Assembly (NCBI GenBank): GCA_022774705.1
Contig: JALFLM010000129.1
Coordinates: 1 to 64,000, forward strand
Reading direction: 5' to 3'
Source: Lachnospiraceae bacterium
GTDB lineage: Bacteria > Bacillota > Clostridia > Lachnospirales > Lachnospiraceae
DNA: 64,000 nt
The number at the start of each line of letters is the position of its first letter. Within the stretch, counting starts at the first letter, position 1. Shown piece after piece: positions 24,594 to 34,528 of the stretch. Under the pieces are notes generated by a model. That model ran no database searches. It was not told where the DNA came from and worked only from the letters and a program-made list of their open reading frames with translations. Position numbers and translations under genes: made by a program.

Positions 24594-25928
24594 ATGTTGC
24601 AGTTTTTAATGAAAGGCGGTACACCGCTTAAAGGTGAGGTAAACATCGGCGGTGCAAAGAATGCAGCATTAGGAATTCTGGCAGCAGCCATTATGACTGA
24701 TGAACCTGTCGTATTGGAGAATCTTCCCGACGTGAGTGATATTAATGTTATGCTGAAGGCAATCAGTGATATTGGAGCACAGGTGGACCGCCTGGATCGT
24801 CATACGGTCCGTATTACGGCGGGCAGTATCCATACACAGAAAGTTTTATTTGATTATGTAAGAAAGATCAGAGCTTCCTATTATCTGATCGGGGCTCTGC
24901 TTGGCAAGTATAAGACTGCAGAGGTTGCTCTCCCCGGCGGATGTGCCATCGGGGCACGGCCCATTGATCAGCATCTGAAAGGTTTTCATGCGCTGGGAGC
25001 CAGAACAGAGATTACCAATGAAGGTGCGCTGCATGCGGAAGCCGACGCGCTGGTGGGGCGCCACATTTTCATGGATGTGGTATCTGTGGGTGCCACGATT
25101 AACGTTATGCTGGCAGCTGTACTGGCAGAAGGCAGAACCGTGATCGAAAGCGCAGCCAAGGAACCCCATGTGGTTGATGTGGCCAATCTGTTAAACTGTA
25201 TGGGCGCCCGGATCAAAGGTGCAGGTACGGATGTGATTCGTATCCATGGAGTAGAAAAGCTTCATGGAACCACATATCCGATTGTACCGGACCAGATTGA
25301 AGCCGGTACATTTATGATGGCGGCAGCAGCTACCAACGGAGATGTTATGATCCGCAATGTGATTCCGAAGCATCTGGAGGTAATCAGCGCAAAACTTCTG
25401 GAGATGGGATGTACGATACAGGAATTTGACGATGCGGTACGTGTCTGCGGGAATCCCGATAAGATGTATACCAATGTCAAGACAAGCCCTTATCCCGGCT
25501 TTCCCACGGATATGCAGCCTCAGATCGCCACGGTACTGGCTCTGGCCAACGGAACCAGCATGATCACGGAAAGCATTTTCGAAAAGCGTTTTGCCTATGT
25601 GGAGGAGCTGAACCGCATGGGCGCCGACATCACTGTCTGTGAGAAAGGTGATGTAGCCACCATCAATGGGGTGAAAGGTCTGAAAGGGGCTGATGTAACG
25701 GCACCTGACCTGAGAGCCGGAGCGGCGCTGGTGATCGCGGGCCTCTGTGCGGAAGGTTATACCTCCGTATCCGATATCAAGTATGTTCTTCGCGGATATG
25801 AAGATTTTGATGTGAAGATGCAGAAGCTGGGAGCGCAGATCATAACGGTTTCCGATGAAAAGGAAGCGGAGGAATTTATCCGCAGAACAGGTGGTATGGA
25901 ACCCCTTGAACCGGCAAAAGAGGCCTGA
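24594..25928 (+). CDS. murA: UDP-GlcNAc 1-carboxyvinyltransferase
   Basis: 444 residues, ATG 24594 after AGAGGTG. It adds enolpyruvate from PEP to UDP-GlcNAc, the first committed step of peptidoglycan synthesis, in the cytoplasm. N-terminal GGAKNAALGILAAAIM carries the conserved Lys-Asn. The active-site loop ALPGGCAIGARPIDQH has Cys117, so fosfomycin sensitivity is expected at this residue. FPTDMQPQ (about 303) and RAGAALVIAGL near the C-terminus are also typical. Length is slightly above the usual 420, due to a C-terminal tail. It has its own promoter. Confidence 0.96.
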   Translation: MLQFLMKGGTPLKGEVNIGGAKNAALGILAAAIMTDEPVVLENLPDVSDINVMLKAISDIGAQVDRLDRHTVRITAGSIHTQKVLFDYVRKIRASYYLIGALLGKYKTAEVALPGGCAIGARPIDQHLKGFHALGARTEITNEGALHAEADALVGRHIFMDVVSVGATINVMLAAVLAEGRTVIESAAKEPHVVDVANLLNCMGARIKGAGTDVIRIHGVEKLHGTTYPIVPDQIEAGTFMMAAAATNGDVMIRNVIPKHLEVISAKLLEMGCTIQEFDDAVRVCGNPDKMYTNVKTSPYPGFPTDMQPQIATVLALANGTSMITESIFEKRFAYVEELNRMGADITVCEKGDVATINGVKGLKGADVTAPDLRAGAALVIAGLCAEGYTSVSDIKYVLRGYEDFDVKMQKLGAQIITVSDEKEAEEFIRRTGGMEPLEPAKEA

Positions 25929-26000
25929 ATCGGCTGCCTTTGAGAATTCCTGCAAAGAATATCGGAAAACTTACCAAAATAGCTTGCATATAGTCTCTTT

Positions 26001-26030
26001 TTGCAGTATACTGGCACTGTTGTATATAAT
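26001..26030 (+). promoter_or_regulatory. Promoter upstream of SAM riboswitch
   Basis: TTGCAG (26001-26006), 18-nt spacer, TATAAT (26025-26030), about 57 nt before the aptamer. Confidence 0.65.
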
Positions 26031-26086
26031 TTCATAAGGCTATCGGTTCTATGCAACAGTTGATTATGACAATTTTATATTAATTT

Positions 26087-26228
26087 TCTCTTATTCAGAG
26101 TGATGGAGATGTAAGGATCTGTGAAGTCACGGCAACCCCGGATACCGGAAGGTGCCAGCCTGAGCGAGTAATATCGAACAATAAGAGGGATTTGATCATT
26201 AACCATCGAGTCCTTCGGTGGTTTTTTT
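26087..26228 (+). promoter_or_regulatory. SAM-I riboswitch with terminator, metK
   Basis: The aptamer spans 26087-26189. P1 pairs TCTTATT with AATAAGA. Core elements are present in order: AGAGTGATGGAG, TGAAGTCACGGCAACC, GGTGCCAGCC and GAGCGA. The expression platform is a terminator AACCATCGAG..TTCGGTGGTT followed by seven T (26201-26228). With bound S-adenosylmethionine the terminator forms and shuts off metK, 160 bp downstream. Confidence 0.88.
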
Positions 26229-26276
26229 ATACCCGTTCAGCCAAATGAGCAGTTTCCGAAGGAGACTGCGAATGCA

Positions 26277-26340
26277 TGACTGAACAGGTATATGACTGAA
26301 CAGGTATATGCATGGACAGGTATGTACCTGAACACAGTAA
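26277..26340 (+). repeat. 16-bp tandem repeat with CTGAACAGG core
   Basis: TGACTGAACAGGTATA at 26277-26292 and 26293-26308 are identical. Two degenerate units follow (TGCATGGACAGGTATG and TACCTGAACACAGTAA). It lies between the riboswitch terminator and metK. Confidence 0.75.
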
Positions 26341-26391
26341 ATTTGCAGCACAGGATTTATTTTTAGAAAGATTTTAGAAAGAGGGATTTTA

Positions 26392-27582
26392 ATGGAAAGA
26401 CGTTTATTTACCTCCGAGTCCGTTACAGAAGGACATCCGGATAAGATGTGCGATCAGATTTCCGATGCGATTCTGGACGCATTGCTGGAACAGGACCCCA
26501 TGAGCCGTGTAGCATGCGAAACATGCACTACCACCGGTCTCGTTATGGTTATGGGAGAAGTAACAACAAAAGCATATGTGGATATTCCGAAAATCGTTCG
26601 CGATACCGTTACGGAAATCGGCTATACCCGTGCAAAATACGGTTTTGACGCAAGCACCTGCGGTGTTATCACCACACTGGACGAGCAGTCACCGGATATC
26701 GCCATGGGTGTTGATAAGGCGCTGGAAGCAAAAGAAAATACCATGAGCGACGAAGAAATCGAAGCAATCGGTGCAGGCGATCAGGGTATGATGTTCGGTT
26801 TTGCAACCAATGAAACGGAAGAATACATGCCTTATCCGATTGCTCTGGCTCACAAGCTGGCGCGCCGCCTGACAGAAGTCCGTAAAAACGGTACTCTTCC
26901 CTATCTGAGACCTGACGGAAAGACTCAGGTTACCGTGGAATACGATGAAAACGACAAACCGGTCCGTCTCGATGCGGTCGTACTGTCCACACAGCACGAC
27001 GAGCAGGTTGCACAGGAGCAGATTCATGCCGATATTAAGAAGTATGTATTTGATGAAATCCTGCCTGCTCATATGGTGGATGAGAATACGAAGTTCTTTA
27101 TCAATCCCACAGGCCGCTTTGTAATCGGCGGACCTCAGGGTGACAGCGGTCTGACAGGCCGTAAGATCATTGTTGACACCTACGGCGGATATGCACGCCA
27201 CGGCGGCGGCGCATTCTCCGGCAAAGACTGCACAAAGGTTGACCGTTCCGCAGCCTACGCAGCACGTTACGTGGCAAAAAATATCGTAGCAGCAGGACTG
27301 GCAGATAAATGCGAAATCCAGTTATCCTACGCCATCGGCGTAGCAAGACCTACCTCAATCATGGTGGACACTTACGGAACAGGAAGACTCTGCAATGAAA
27401 GACTGGTGGAGATCATTCGTGAAAACTTTGACCTGCGCCCTGCAGGCATCATCAAAATGCTGGATCTGAGACGCCCCATCTACAAACAGACAGCAGCCTA
27501 CGGACACTTCGGCCGCAATGATCTGGACCTCAGCTGGGAAAAAACAGACAAAGCAGAAGCACTGAGAAAGTATCTGAAGTAA
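26392..27582 (+). CDS. metK: S-adenosylmethionine synthetase
   Basis: 396 residues, ATG 26392 after AGAGGG. It makes SAM from methionine and ATP in the cytoplasm. Family motifs are complete: [19 protein letters not shown] at the N-terminus, [16 protein letters not shown] (about 117-132), and [19 protein letters not shown] (about 270-288) carrying the phosphate-binding loop. The length is standard. Control by the SAM-I riboswitch upstream gives product feedback. Confidence 0.97.
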   Translation: MERRLFTSESVTEGHPDKMCDQISDAILDALLEQDPMSRVACETCTTTGLVMVMGEVTTKAYVDIPKIVRDTVTEIGYTRAKYGFDASTCGVITTLDEQSPDIAMGVDKALEAKENTMSDEEIEAIGAGDQGMMFGFATNETEEYMPYPIALAHKLARRLTEVRKNGTLPYLRPDGKTQVTVEYDENDKPVRLDAVVLSTQHDEQVAQEQIHADIKKYVFDEILPAHMVDENTKFFINPTGRFVIGGPQGDSGLTGRKIIVDTYGGYARHGGGAFSGKDCTKVDRSAAYAARYVAKNIVAAGLADKCEIQLSYAIGVARPTSIMVDTYGTGRLCNERLVEIIRENFDLRPAGIIKMLDLRRPIYKQTAAYGHFGRNDLDLSWEKTDKAEALRKYLK

Positions 27583-27623
27583 TACGGTTCAGGATTCCGG
27601 ACAGAAGGTATTATTAAATTGAC

Positions 27624-27794
27624 GCCCGGGCAGTTTACAGGAGGTTCGGGCAGGTGGAATAACATAGATTAACGCGAGGAGGAGTGATACGAGGTCTCTC
27701 CGGGAACTGAAAATGTTCCCTATGAGACCTGCATCGCTCCTCCTCGCTGACATTCACCGGCCCACCTGCCGTAAAATCATATGACTGCCCGGGC
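27624..27794. repeat. 171-nt nested palindromic element
   Basis: Five sets of complementary arms are nested around one centre: GCCCGGGCAGT (27624-27634) with 27784-27794; GGCAGGTGG (27649-27657) with 27762-27770; GCGAGGAGGAG (27674-27684) with 27737-27747; GGTCTC (27693-27698) with 27724-27729; GGGAAC (27702-27707) with 27715-27720. The whole could fold into one long interrupted hairpin. It sits in the 473-bp metK-glcK gap; the rest (27795-28040) shows only a weak TATGAT (27960-27965) before the kinase. It could be a MITE-like element or a structured RNA. Confidence 0.75.
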
Positions 27795-28055
27795 TGGGTA
27801 TTGAACAACCCTATCTGTCAGAAACACTGAACTGCATACGGGGGAAGCAGACATAAGGTAGGAGTCCTGAACGTTATCGCAACCGAAGCAAAGTGAGGCA
27901 TACCATATATGTGTTTCTTCTGAACCTCAAAAACTATGGTAAATTCTCTTTAATTGTGGTATGATATCTGCAGCGGTTTGCGAGTGATTTTACAGGCTGT
28001 CGCAGAAAAGAGAGGCTTTTATTGTGGCAGTCCTTTTTATTTAAGGAGGTAACAT

Positions 28056-28988
28056 ATGAAAAAGTGTGTTGGCGTTGACCTTGGCGGTACGACGGTTAAG
28101 ATGGGAATTCTGGGAGAAGACGGCACAATTTTTGAGAAATGGGAGATTCCCACACGTAAAGAGGATAATGGAAAGTATATCCTGGGTGATATTGCTGCTT
28201 CTGCTAAGGAACATCTGGCTGCGGCCGGTATTGCTGACGAGGATTTTGTGGGTGTTGGAATCGGTGTCCCCGGACCGGTTCGGAGCAATGGCTATGTGGA
28301 AGTCTGCGTGAATCTGGGATGGAAGGATATCAATCCTGCGGCTGAGCTGAGCAGTCTGCTGGGCGGTGTTCCCGTAAAGGCCGGCAACGATGCCAATGTG
28401 GCTGCTCTTGGTGAGCAGTGGATGGGCTCCGGTAAAGGACATGACTCCCTGATGTTCTTTACGCTGGGCACCGGTGTTGGCGGCGGTCTGATCATCGATG
28501 GAAAAATTGTGGCAGGCAGCAAGGGTATGGGCGCCGAGGTCGGCCATCTGACAGTGAATCCCCATGAGAAGGATTGCTGCAACTGCGGTAATCACGGCTG
28601 TCTGGAGCAGTATGCATCCGCTACCGGTATTGTTAAGGAGATGAAGCGGACTTTGGCGGCTGAGGAAGACAGCTGTGTACTGTGCGGACGCGATTTTTCA
28701 TGCAAGGATGTGCTGGATGCAGCTAAGAGCGGTGATGTACTGGCTGTAAAGACCGTGAAAAGATGTATGAATTATCTGGCCATGGCCATGTCATGGGTAA
28801 CCTACGTGGCGGATCCTGAGGTTTTTGTTATTGGCGGCGGTGTGTCAAAAGCAGGCGACTATCTGGTAACGATGCTGAAAGACCGTTACAATGAGCTGAC
28901 CCCCCTCAGCAGTAAGAAAGCCGATATTTTCATTGCAAGTCTGTCCAACGATGCCGGTATGTACGGAGCAGCAAAGCTGGTACTGTAG
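28056..28988 (+). CDS. glcK: ROK-family glucokinase
   Basis: 310 residues, ATG 28056 after AAGGAGG. It phosphorylates glucose with ATP at the start of glycolysis. N-terminal GVDLGGTTVKMGIL is the phosphate-binding loop. GIGVPGPV, GNDANVAALGEQWMG and FTLGTGVGGGLIIDG are ROK core motifs. EVGHLTVNP and CCNCGNHGCLEQYAS form the ROK zinc site. The sugar specificity cannot be proved from sequence; N-acetyl sugars remain possible. The LRR protein gene starts 1 nt after its stop, so the two may be cotranscribed. Confidence 0.92.
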   Translation: MKKCVGVDLGGTTVKMGILGEDGTIFEKWEIPTRKEDNGKYILGDIAASAKEHLAAAGIADEDFVGVGIGVPGPVRSNGYVEVCVNLGWKDINPAAELSSLLGGVPVKAGNDANVAALGEQWMGSGKGHDSLMFFTLGTGVGGGLIIDGKIVAGSKGMGAEVGHLTVNPHEKDCCNCGNHGCLEQYASATGIVKEMKRTLAAEEDSCVLCGRDFSCKDVLDAAKSGDVLAVKTVKRCMNYLAMAMSWVTYVADPEVFVIGGGVSKAGDYLVTMLKDRYNELTPLSSKKADIFIASLSNDAGMYGAAKLVL

Positions 28989-28989
28989 C

Positions 28990-29898
28990 ATGCAGACAGA
29001 GGAGGAATCGATATTCATATGGGAAGAGGTACAGGACGGTGCCGTAATCAGGGGCTGTACCTGTTCTCTTCGCATACTGACCGTTCCCGGGCGAATTGCC
29101 GGTCTGCCGGTTGTGCAGATCGGCGATTATGCGTTTCAGGGAATGAATGAGCTCTGTGAGGCACATCTGCCGGAGTCACTGCAGTTTCTGGGGGACCATG
29201 TGTTTTTCAACTGTACCGGTTTGAAAAGGCTGACAGCATATGATGCCCTGACTCATGTGGGAGACGGTGCTTTTAAAAACTGTGACCGTCTGTCGGAAAT
29301 TGAACTGTCTGTCAGGCAGGGACATACCTCGACGCTGCGTCTGCTGATTTCCGATGTCATGCAGGATGTACGTGCAGACATTATTTATGAAGCAGAAGGA
29401 GAGGAGCCTGTCCGGTCACGTCTCATGTTTCCGGCATTTTATTTCGATTATATCGAGAATTATCCGGCACGTATTTTTGAAGAAGTGATATACGGTTCGG
29501 GGCAGGCCTACAGGCAGTGCTTCCGGGGCGGCGATGTGGATTACGAAGCCTATGACCGGTTGTTTGAACGTTCTGCCAGAGAGGATACGCCCCAGGCGGT
29601 GCTGGGACATGCGGTGGGTCGTCTTTCCTGTCCTTACAGACTTTCGGACGGGCGCAGAGAGGTCTACCGGGAATGGATATCTTCCCATGGACCGGAGTTC
29701 CTGAAGGAATGCATCAGTAAGGATGCACCGGAAGATCTGGAGCGGATGCTGGAACTGGATCTTTACGATGAGGAACAGACCGGACAGCTGATTTCTCTGG
29801 CACTTCGGGAGAAGAAGCCGGAATTCATCAGTCTGCTGATGGCTTATCAGGGACGCAGGTTTGCAGGCGGCAGGAAACGGAAAAAATATGTATTATAG
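28990..29898 (+). CDS. Leucine-rich-repeat (BspA-like) protein
   Basis: 302 residues from ATG 28990, which lies 1 nt after the glucokinase stop. Residues 20-105 hold three to four LRR_5-type units (LPVVQIGDYAFQGMNELCE, LPESLQFLGDHVFFNCTGLK, LTHVGDGAFKNCDRLSE). The C-terminal 200 residues are helical, with DLERMLELDLYDEEQTGQLI and EKKPEFISLLMAY resembling single ankyrin-like pairs. There is no signal peptide, so unlike most BspA proteins it is probably cytoplasmic. It is followed, 12 bp on, by the vWA gene and then the MoxR ATPase, and likely works with them as a substrate adaptor; that is inference. Confidence 0.75.
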   Translation: MQTEEESIFIWEEVQDGAVIRGCTCSLRILTVPGRIAGLPVVQIGDYAFQGMNELCEAHLPESLQFLGDHVFFNCTGLKRLTAYDALTHVGDGAFKNCDRLSEIELSVRQGHTSTLRLLISDVMQDVRADIIYEAEGEEPVRSRLMFPAFYFDYIENYPARIFEEVIYGSGQAYRQCFRGGDVDYEAYDRLFERSAREDTPQAVLGHAVGRLSCPYRLSDGRREVYREWISSHGPEFLKECISKDAPEDLERMLELDLYDEEQTGQLISLALREKKPEFISLLMAYQGRRFAGGRKRKKYVL

Positions 29899-29910
29899 GA
29901 GGAGCCGGAT

Positions 29911-31281
29911 ATGGCAGTGAATCCCGGAGAACTGGGAAGGAAGATCCTGCTTGCTTCCCGTAATGAACTGTATCTGTCCATGCGGTATATGGACCTGGCG
30001 TTTTCTGCTTTTCGATATGAGCGCAATGACGGCAACGGATATGCGGGAACTGACGGAGAGACAATTTTTTATCATCCGCTGTTTCTTGCGGGTCTGTATG
30101 AGAAGGATCGTTTTCTTGTGAACCGTCTGTATCTGCATATGGTGCTGCACTGCATTTTCCGACATCTCTGGAAGAGGAACGGACGGGAGATACGTTACTG
30201 GAATCTGGCCTGCGATATTGTGGTGGAGTCGATCATCGACAATCTGAATATCAGAGCGGTGAAGATGAGGACACCGGGCAGGCGCTTGTATATTTACGAA
30301 GAACTTCACAAGAAGCAGAAGGTATTTACGGCGGAGCGGACGTATCAGTATCTGCTCCGGTTTGATCCGGAAGACCGCATGCTGTCCAGATTGGAGAGCG
30401 AGTTTCTGGTGGACGACCATAATTACTGGTACCGTGAAAAAGATAGGAAAAAACGGCAGCAGCAGCAGAATAAATGGGAGGACATCAGTAATAAAACCCA
30501 GACGGAGATGGAAACCTTCGGACGGGAGGCGGGAAAAGATGCAGGCAATCTGTTTGAAACGGTGAAAACCGAAAACAGGGAACGGTATCAGTACCGCGAA
30601 TTTCTGAAGCGTTTTGCTGTACTCAGAGAAGAAGTGCAGATCGACGCGGATTCATTTGATTATGTATTTTACACCTACGGACTGGAGCTTTACGGCAATA
30701 TGCCGCTGATTGAGCCTCAGGAGTTCAAAGAGGTGAAAAAGATAGAACAGTTTGTCATTGCTATTGACACATCCATGTCGTGCAAGGGAGAACTGGTGCG
30801 CAGCTTTCTGTCGGAGACCTGCGCCATTCTGCGAAACAGTGAGAATTTTTTTCGTCAGATGGAGATTCATCTGATTCAGTGCGATGCCAGGATCCAGAAG
30901 GATGATGTGGTGCACAACGAAAATGAACTGGAGCAGTATGTGGCGGGGCTTACCATACAGGGCGGCGGCGGCACCGATTTCCGGCCGGTATTTGAATACG
31001 TGGCAGGGCTCCGGGAAAAAGGCGAACTGGCAGATTTAAAGGGACTTATATATTTTACAGATGGTCAGGGCACGTATCCAAAAAGAAGTCCGGGGTATGA
31101 TACTGCATTTGTATTTATGCGCGAAGCGGACGAAAGTGATGTGAAGGTTCCCATGTGGGCTTTGAAGCTGGTTGTGGAACCGGATGAATTTGAAAAAGAT
31201 GCCGGCAGGGAAAAAGAGCGGTCTGCGGCTTCCTGCGGCGGCATTTATCAGGATGGCGGAGGTGACAGCAATGCATATTAA
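29911..31281 (+). CDS. vWA-domain protein with DUF2201-like metallopeptidase region
   Basis: 456 residues, ATG 29911 after AGGAGG. The N-terminal half contains NRLYLHMVLHCIFRHLWKR (about 70), a helix with an HxxxH arrangement typical of the putative metallopeptidase (DUF2201) region, though not a canonical HExxH. The C-terminal half is a von Willebrand A domain with MIDAS DTSMS (286-290) and the later GGGGTDFRPVF Thr-Asp loop. A charged linker KKRQQQQNKWE separates them. The gene overlaps the MoxR-type ATPase gene by 11 nt. MoxR-vWA pairs act as chaperones that insert metals or remodel enzyme complexes; the client here is not known. Confidence 0.85.
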   Translation: MAVNPGELGRKILLASRNELYLSMRYMDLAFSAFRYERNDGNGYAGTDGETIFYHPLFLAGLYEKDRFLVNRLYLHMVLHCIFRHLWKRNGREIRYWNLACDIVVESIIDNLNIRAVKMRTPGRRLYIYEELHKKQKVFTAERTYQYLLRFDPEDRMLSRLESEFLVDDHNYWYREKDRKKRQQQQNKWEDISNKTQTEMETFGREAGKDAGNLFETVKTENRERYQYREFLKRFAVLREEVQIDADSFDYVFYTYGLELYGNMPLIEPQEFKEVKKIEQFVIAIDTSMSCKGELVRSFLSETCAILRNSENFFRQMEIHLIQCDARIQKDDVVHNENELEQYVAGLTIQGGGGTDFRPVFEYVAGLREKGELADLKGLIYFTDGQGTYPKRSPGYDTAFVFMREADESDVKVPMWALKLVVEPDEFEKDAGREKERSAASCGGIYQDGGGDSNAY

Positions 31282-32830
31282 ACGCGCAAAAGAAGAAATC
31301 CGCAATACGATCCGGGCGTATCTGATGAAGGATGAATACGGTCAGTATGTGATTCCTGCAGTAAGACAGAGACCGGTGCTTCTGATCGGCCCGCCCGGTA
31401 TCGGGAAGACGGCGATTATGGAACAGGTGGCCAGAGAATGCGGAATCGGTCTGGTTTCCTATACGATTACTCATCATACGAGACAGAGTGCGGTGGGGCT
31501 GCCCTTTATCGAACATAAAATGTATGAAGGCCGGGAGTATTCCGTGACGGAATATACCATGAGCGAAATCATTGCTTCCGTTTACAACCGCATGGAGCAG
31601 ACCGGGCTGAAAGAAGGGATTTTGTTTATCGATGAGATCAACTGTGTGTCGGAGACTCTGGCTCCCACCATGCTGCAGTTTCTCCAGTGCAAGACCTTTG
31701 GTAATCAGAAGATTCCTCAGGGCTGGCTGATTGTGGCAGCGGGCAATCCGCCGGAATATAATAAATCAGTACGGGACTTTGATGTGGTGACGCTGGACCG
31801 CGTGAAGAAGATCGACGTATCGGAGGACTACAGTGTCTGGAAAGAATACGCTTATGAGCAGAATATTCACAACAGTATTCTGACCTATCTGGAGATCAGG
31901 CGGGAGAATTTTTACGATATCGAGACAACGTTGGACGGCAGGCGGTTTGTGACGGCGAGGGGATGGGAGGACCTGTCCCAGATTCTGTATACATATGAAA
32001 AACTGTCCATTCCTGTGGATGAAGAACTGATTATTCAGTATCTGCAGTATCCCAGGATCGCCAAAGATTTTGCCGCTTATTACGATCTGTACAATAAATA
32101 TAAAAATGATTATAAAGTCGAGGATATTCTGGAAGGAATCCTGTCTCAGAATGCGCTGGAAAAACTGTGGCAGGCGCCTTTTGATGAGCGGCTCAGTGTT
32201 CTGGGACTGGTGATTGGCCGGCTGAATGAGATGTTTACCCGGGTGATAGAGCGGGATTCCTATGTTTCGGAGCTTTATGAGGTGATGATCGATTACCGGG
32301 AACAGCTGGGGCAGGCCCAGGAGAGCCTTGCGGCTTCCGAACCCGGGGCTTCGCTGGGGCGCAGGGAGGCCATCAGCCTGCTGTCTCAGATGTCTGACCG
32401 GCTGACCAAAAAGCTGGAGGACAAAAAGGAAGCCGGTCTCATCAACCGGATGGAAGAGCGCTGCAGCCGCCGGGTTCTGGCAGAACTGGAGCGGGAGGAA
32501 CATCTGCTGATGACAGCGGATTGCGAAACGGCAGAAGAGTCATTTGCCATGATCAAAGCCGGATTCAACCGGGAAACGGCAGGACTCGAGGAGGAGACCG
32601 AACAGGTTTCCCAGGCGCTGGAATATGCCTTTGATTTTGTGGAAAAAGCTTTTGGCGAAGACCAGGAGCTGGTGGTATTTATCACGGAACTGTCGCTGAG
32701 TTACTATGCGATCCGTTTTATCAGCGACAATGGATGCCCCAGATACTACCGTTACAATAAAACACTGCTGTCAGGAGAGCAGCAGAGGGAGATTCTGCAG
32801 CAGATTGAGGAACTGAGGGCAAATCAGTAG
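31271..32830 (+). CDS. MoxR-type AAA+ ATPase
   Basis: 519 residues from ATG 31271, overlapping the vWA gene. Walker A GPPGIGKT (40-47), Walker B GILFIDEIN (about 117-125), a sensor-1 region VAAGNPPEYN and an arginine-bearing VTLDRVKKIDV follow in order. The C-terminal 250 residues are helical and strongly charged, with coiled-coil tendency (EAISLLSQMSDRLTKKLEDK). It is longer than a minimal MoxR (about 330). Together with the vWA partner it probably remodels or activates a client; the LRR protein may select it. No terminator is evident after it. Confidence 0.85.
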   Translation: MHIKRAKEEIRNTIRAYLMKDEYGQYVIPAVRQRPVLLIGPPGIGKTAIMEQVARECGIGLVSYTITHHTRQSAVGLPFIEHKMYEGREYSVTEYTMSEIIASVYNRMEQTGLKEGILFIDEINCVSETLAPTMLQFLQCKTFGNQKIPQGWLIVAAGNPPEYNKSVRDFDVVTLDRVKKIDVSEDYSVWKEYAYEQNIHNSILTYLEIRRENFYDIETTLDGRRFVTARGWEDLSQILYTYEKLSIPVDEELIIQYLQYPRIAKDFAAYYDLYNKYKNDYKVEDILEGILSQNALEKLWQAPFDERLSVLGLVIGRLNEMFTRVIERDSYVSELYEVMIDYREQLGQAQESLAASEPGASLGRREAISLLSQMSDRLTKKLEDKKEAGLINRMEERCSRRVLAELEREEHLLMTADCETAEESFAMIKAGFNRETAGLEEETEQVSQALEYAFDFVEKAFGEDQELVVFITELSLSYYAIRFISDNGCPRYYRYNKTLLSGEQQREILQQIEELRANQ

Positions 32831-32934
32831 ATCAGGTTAAAATTGCTGTTTGCAAGCAGGACTGGCACAGCTGTTTTATCTGGAATCATGCTCTGCTGAA
32901 TAGTTATTAAAAATATAATAAAGGATGGACTGCC

Positions 32935-34434
32935 ATGGAGACAACGTTAAAAAGAGGAGCGGGGATTCTGCTTCCCATATACGCGCTTCCCACACCCAAC
33001 GGAATCGGCACCCTGGGTAAGGAAGCAATGGAATTTATTGATTTTCTGAAAGAAAGCGGACAGAAATACTGGCAGGTGCTGCCGGCGGGGCCTACCAGCA
33101 TCGGCGACAGCCCTTATCAGAATTTCTCGGCTTTTGCGGGAAATCCGTATTTTATCGATCTGGAGACTCTTCGTGAAGAAGGCCTGCTGAAAAGGGAGAA
33201 TTACGAAGAGCGTGACTGGGGCGGGCATCCCGGATATGTGGATTACGCTCATATTTATGAAAACCGGTTTAAGGTTCTGCGCATTGCATTCGGCAACAGC
33301 GAACATCAGGAAACAGAAGAATACAGAAATTTTGAGAAAGAAAATGCTTTCTGGCTGGAAGATTACGCCCTGTTTATGGCGGTAAAAGGCTATTTTGACG
33401 GTGCCTGCTGGCTGGACTGGGAGGAAGATATCCGTCTTCATGAAGAAAAAGCAGTTGCCAGATATAAAGAAAAGCTGGCCTATGACATTGAATTCTGGAA
33501 ATTCCTGCAGTTCAAATTTTTTGAGCAGTGGGATAAAGTGAGAGCTTATGCCAACGAGAATGAAATCGAGATCATCGGAGATATGCCCATTTATGTGGCG
33601 CTGGACAGTGCCGACACCTGGGTTTATTATGAGCAGTTCCAGCTGGACGAGGAGCACAATCCGGAAAAAGTGGCCGGAGTACCGCCGGATGCATTTTCCG
33701 ATGACGGACAGCTCTGGGGCAATCCGCTGTATGACTGGGATGCCATGGAAAAAGATGGGTTTTTCTGGTGGCGCGCCCGCGTGAAAACGGCAGCAAAGCT
33801 TTACGATGCCATTCGAATCGACCATTTTATCGGAATTGTGCGTTATTTTGCCATCCCTGCGGGAGCAAAAAACGGTATGGTTGGTGAGTTCCACTGGGGT
33901 CCCGGCAGGAAGCTGACGGACGCCATTGTGGAAGCAGCCGGAGAAACAAAGATCATTGCCGAAGATCTGGGCGTGATCATCGATGAAGTCCGCGCACTGA
34001 AAAAAGAAGCGGGATTCCCCGGTATGAAGGTGATTGAATTCGGTTTCGATTCCGGTGCAGACAATGATTACCTTCCCCACAATTATGAGCCCAACAGCAT
34101 TGTTTACGCGGGTACCCATGATAATGAAACCCTGGCCGGCTATCTGCAGAACATAAGCGGATACACAAAGGAGCATCTGATGGATTATCTGGCAATCCGT
34201 GATGAGGACGAATATCAGAAATGTGCCCTTGACCGGGTAATCCGCATGGCTTATGGCAGCGTCAGCAGCGCAGCAATTCTGCAGGCGCAGGATGTACTGG
34301 GACTTGGCAATGAAGCCAGAACCAACGAGCCCTCCACTATCGGATATAACTGGAAATGGAGACTGCAGCCCGGGCAGCTGACGGAAAAGCACAGTGCTTA
34401 TCTGAAAAAGCTGGCAGAACTGTACCGGAGATAG
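32935..34434 (+). CDS. malQ: 4-alpha-glucanotransferase
   Basis: 499 residues, ATG 32935 after AAGGATGG. Disproportionating enzyme of GH77 that transfers maltosyl or longer units between alpha-1,4-glucans. Typical motifs: LLPIYALPTPNGIGTLG, QVLPAGPTSIGDSPYQ, the nucleophile region AIRIDHFIGIVRYF, the acid/base region KIIAEDLGVI, and AGTHDNETLAGYL. Length is normal. Glycogen or starch breakdown fits the nearby glucokinase, although the two are not in one operon. Confidence 0.96.
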   Translation: METTLKRGAGILLPIYALPTPNGIGTLGKEAMEFIDFLKESGQKYWQVLPAGPTSIGDSPYQNFSAFAGNPYFIDLETLREEGLLKRENYEERDWGGHPGYVDYAHIYENRFKVLRIAFGNSEHQETEEYRNFEKENAFWLEDYALFMAVKGYFDGACWLDWEEDIRLHEEKAVARYKEKLAYDIEFWKFLQFKFFEQWDKVRAYANENEIEIIGDMPIYVALDSADTWVYYEQFQLDEEHNPEKVAGVPPDAFSDDGQLWGNPLYDWDAMEKDGFFWWRARVKTAAKLYDAIRIDHFIGIVRYFAIPAGAKNGMVGEFHWGPGRKLTDAIVEAAGETKIIAEDLGVIIDEVRALKKEAGFPGMKVIEFGFDSGADNDYLPHNYEPNSIVYAGTHDNETLAGYLQNISGYTKEHLMDYLAIRDEDEYQKCALDRVIRMAYGSVSSAAILQAQDVLGLGNEARTNEPSTIGYNWKWRLQPGQLTEKHSAYLKKLAELYRR

Positions 34435-34528
34435 GAGAGCTGGTACAGCTCCGCTGTGAATCCGGTGAATGGTCTGACGAAAGGAATATAAAAAAGAGTA
34501 TACAGTATAAAAGAAAGGAAGCAGTGCT

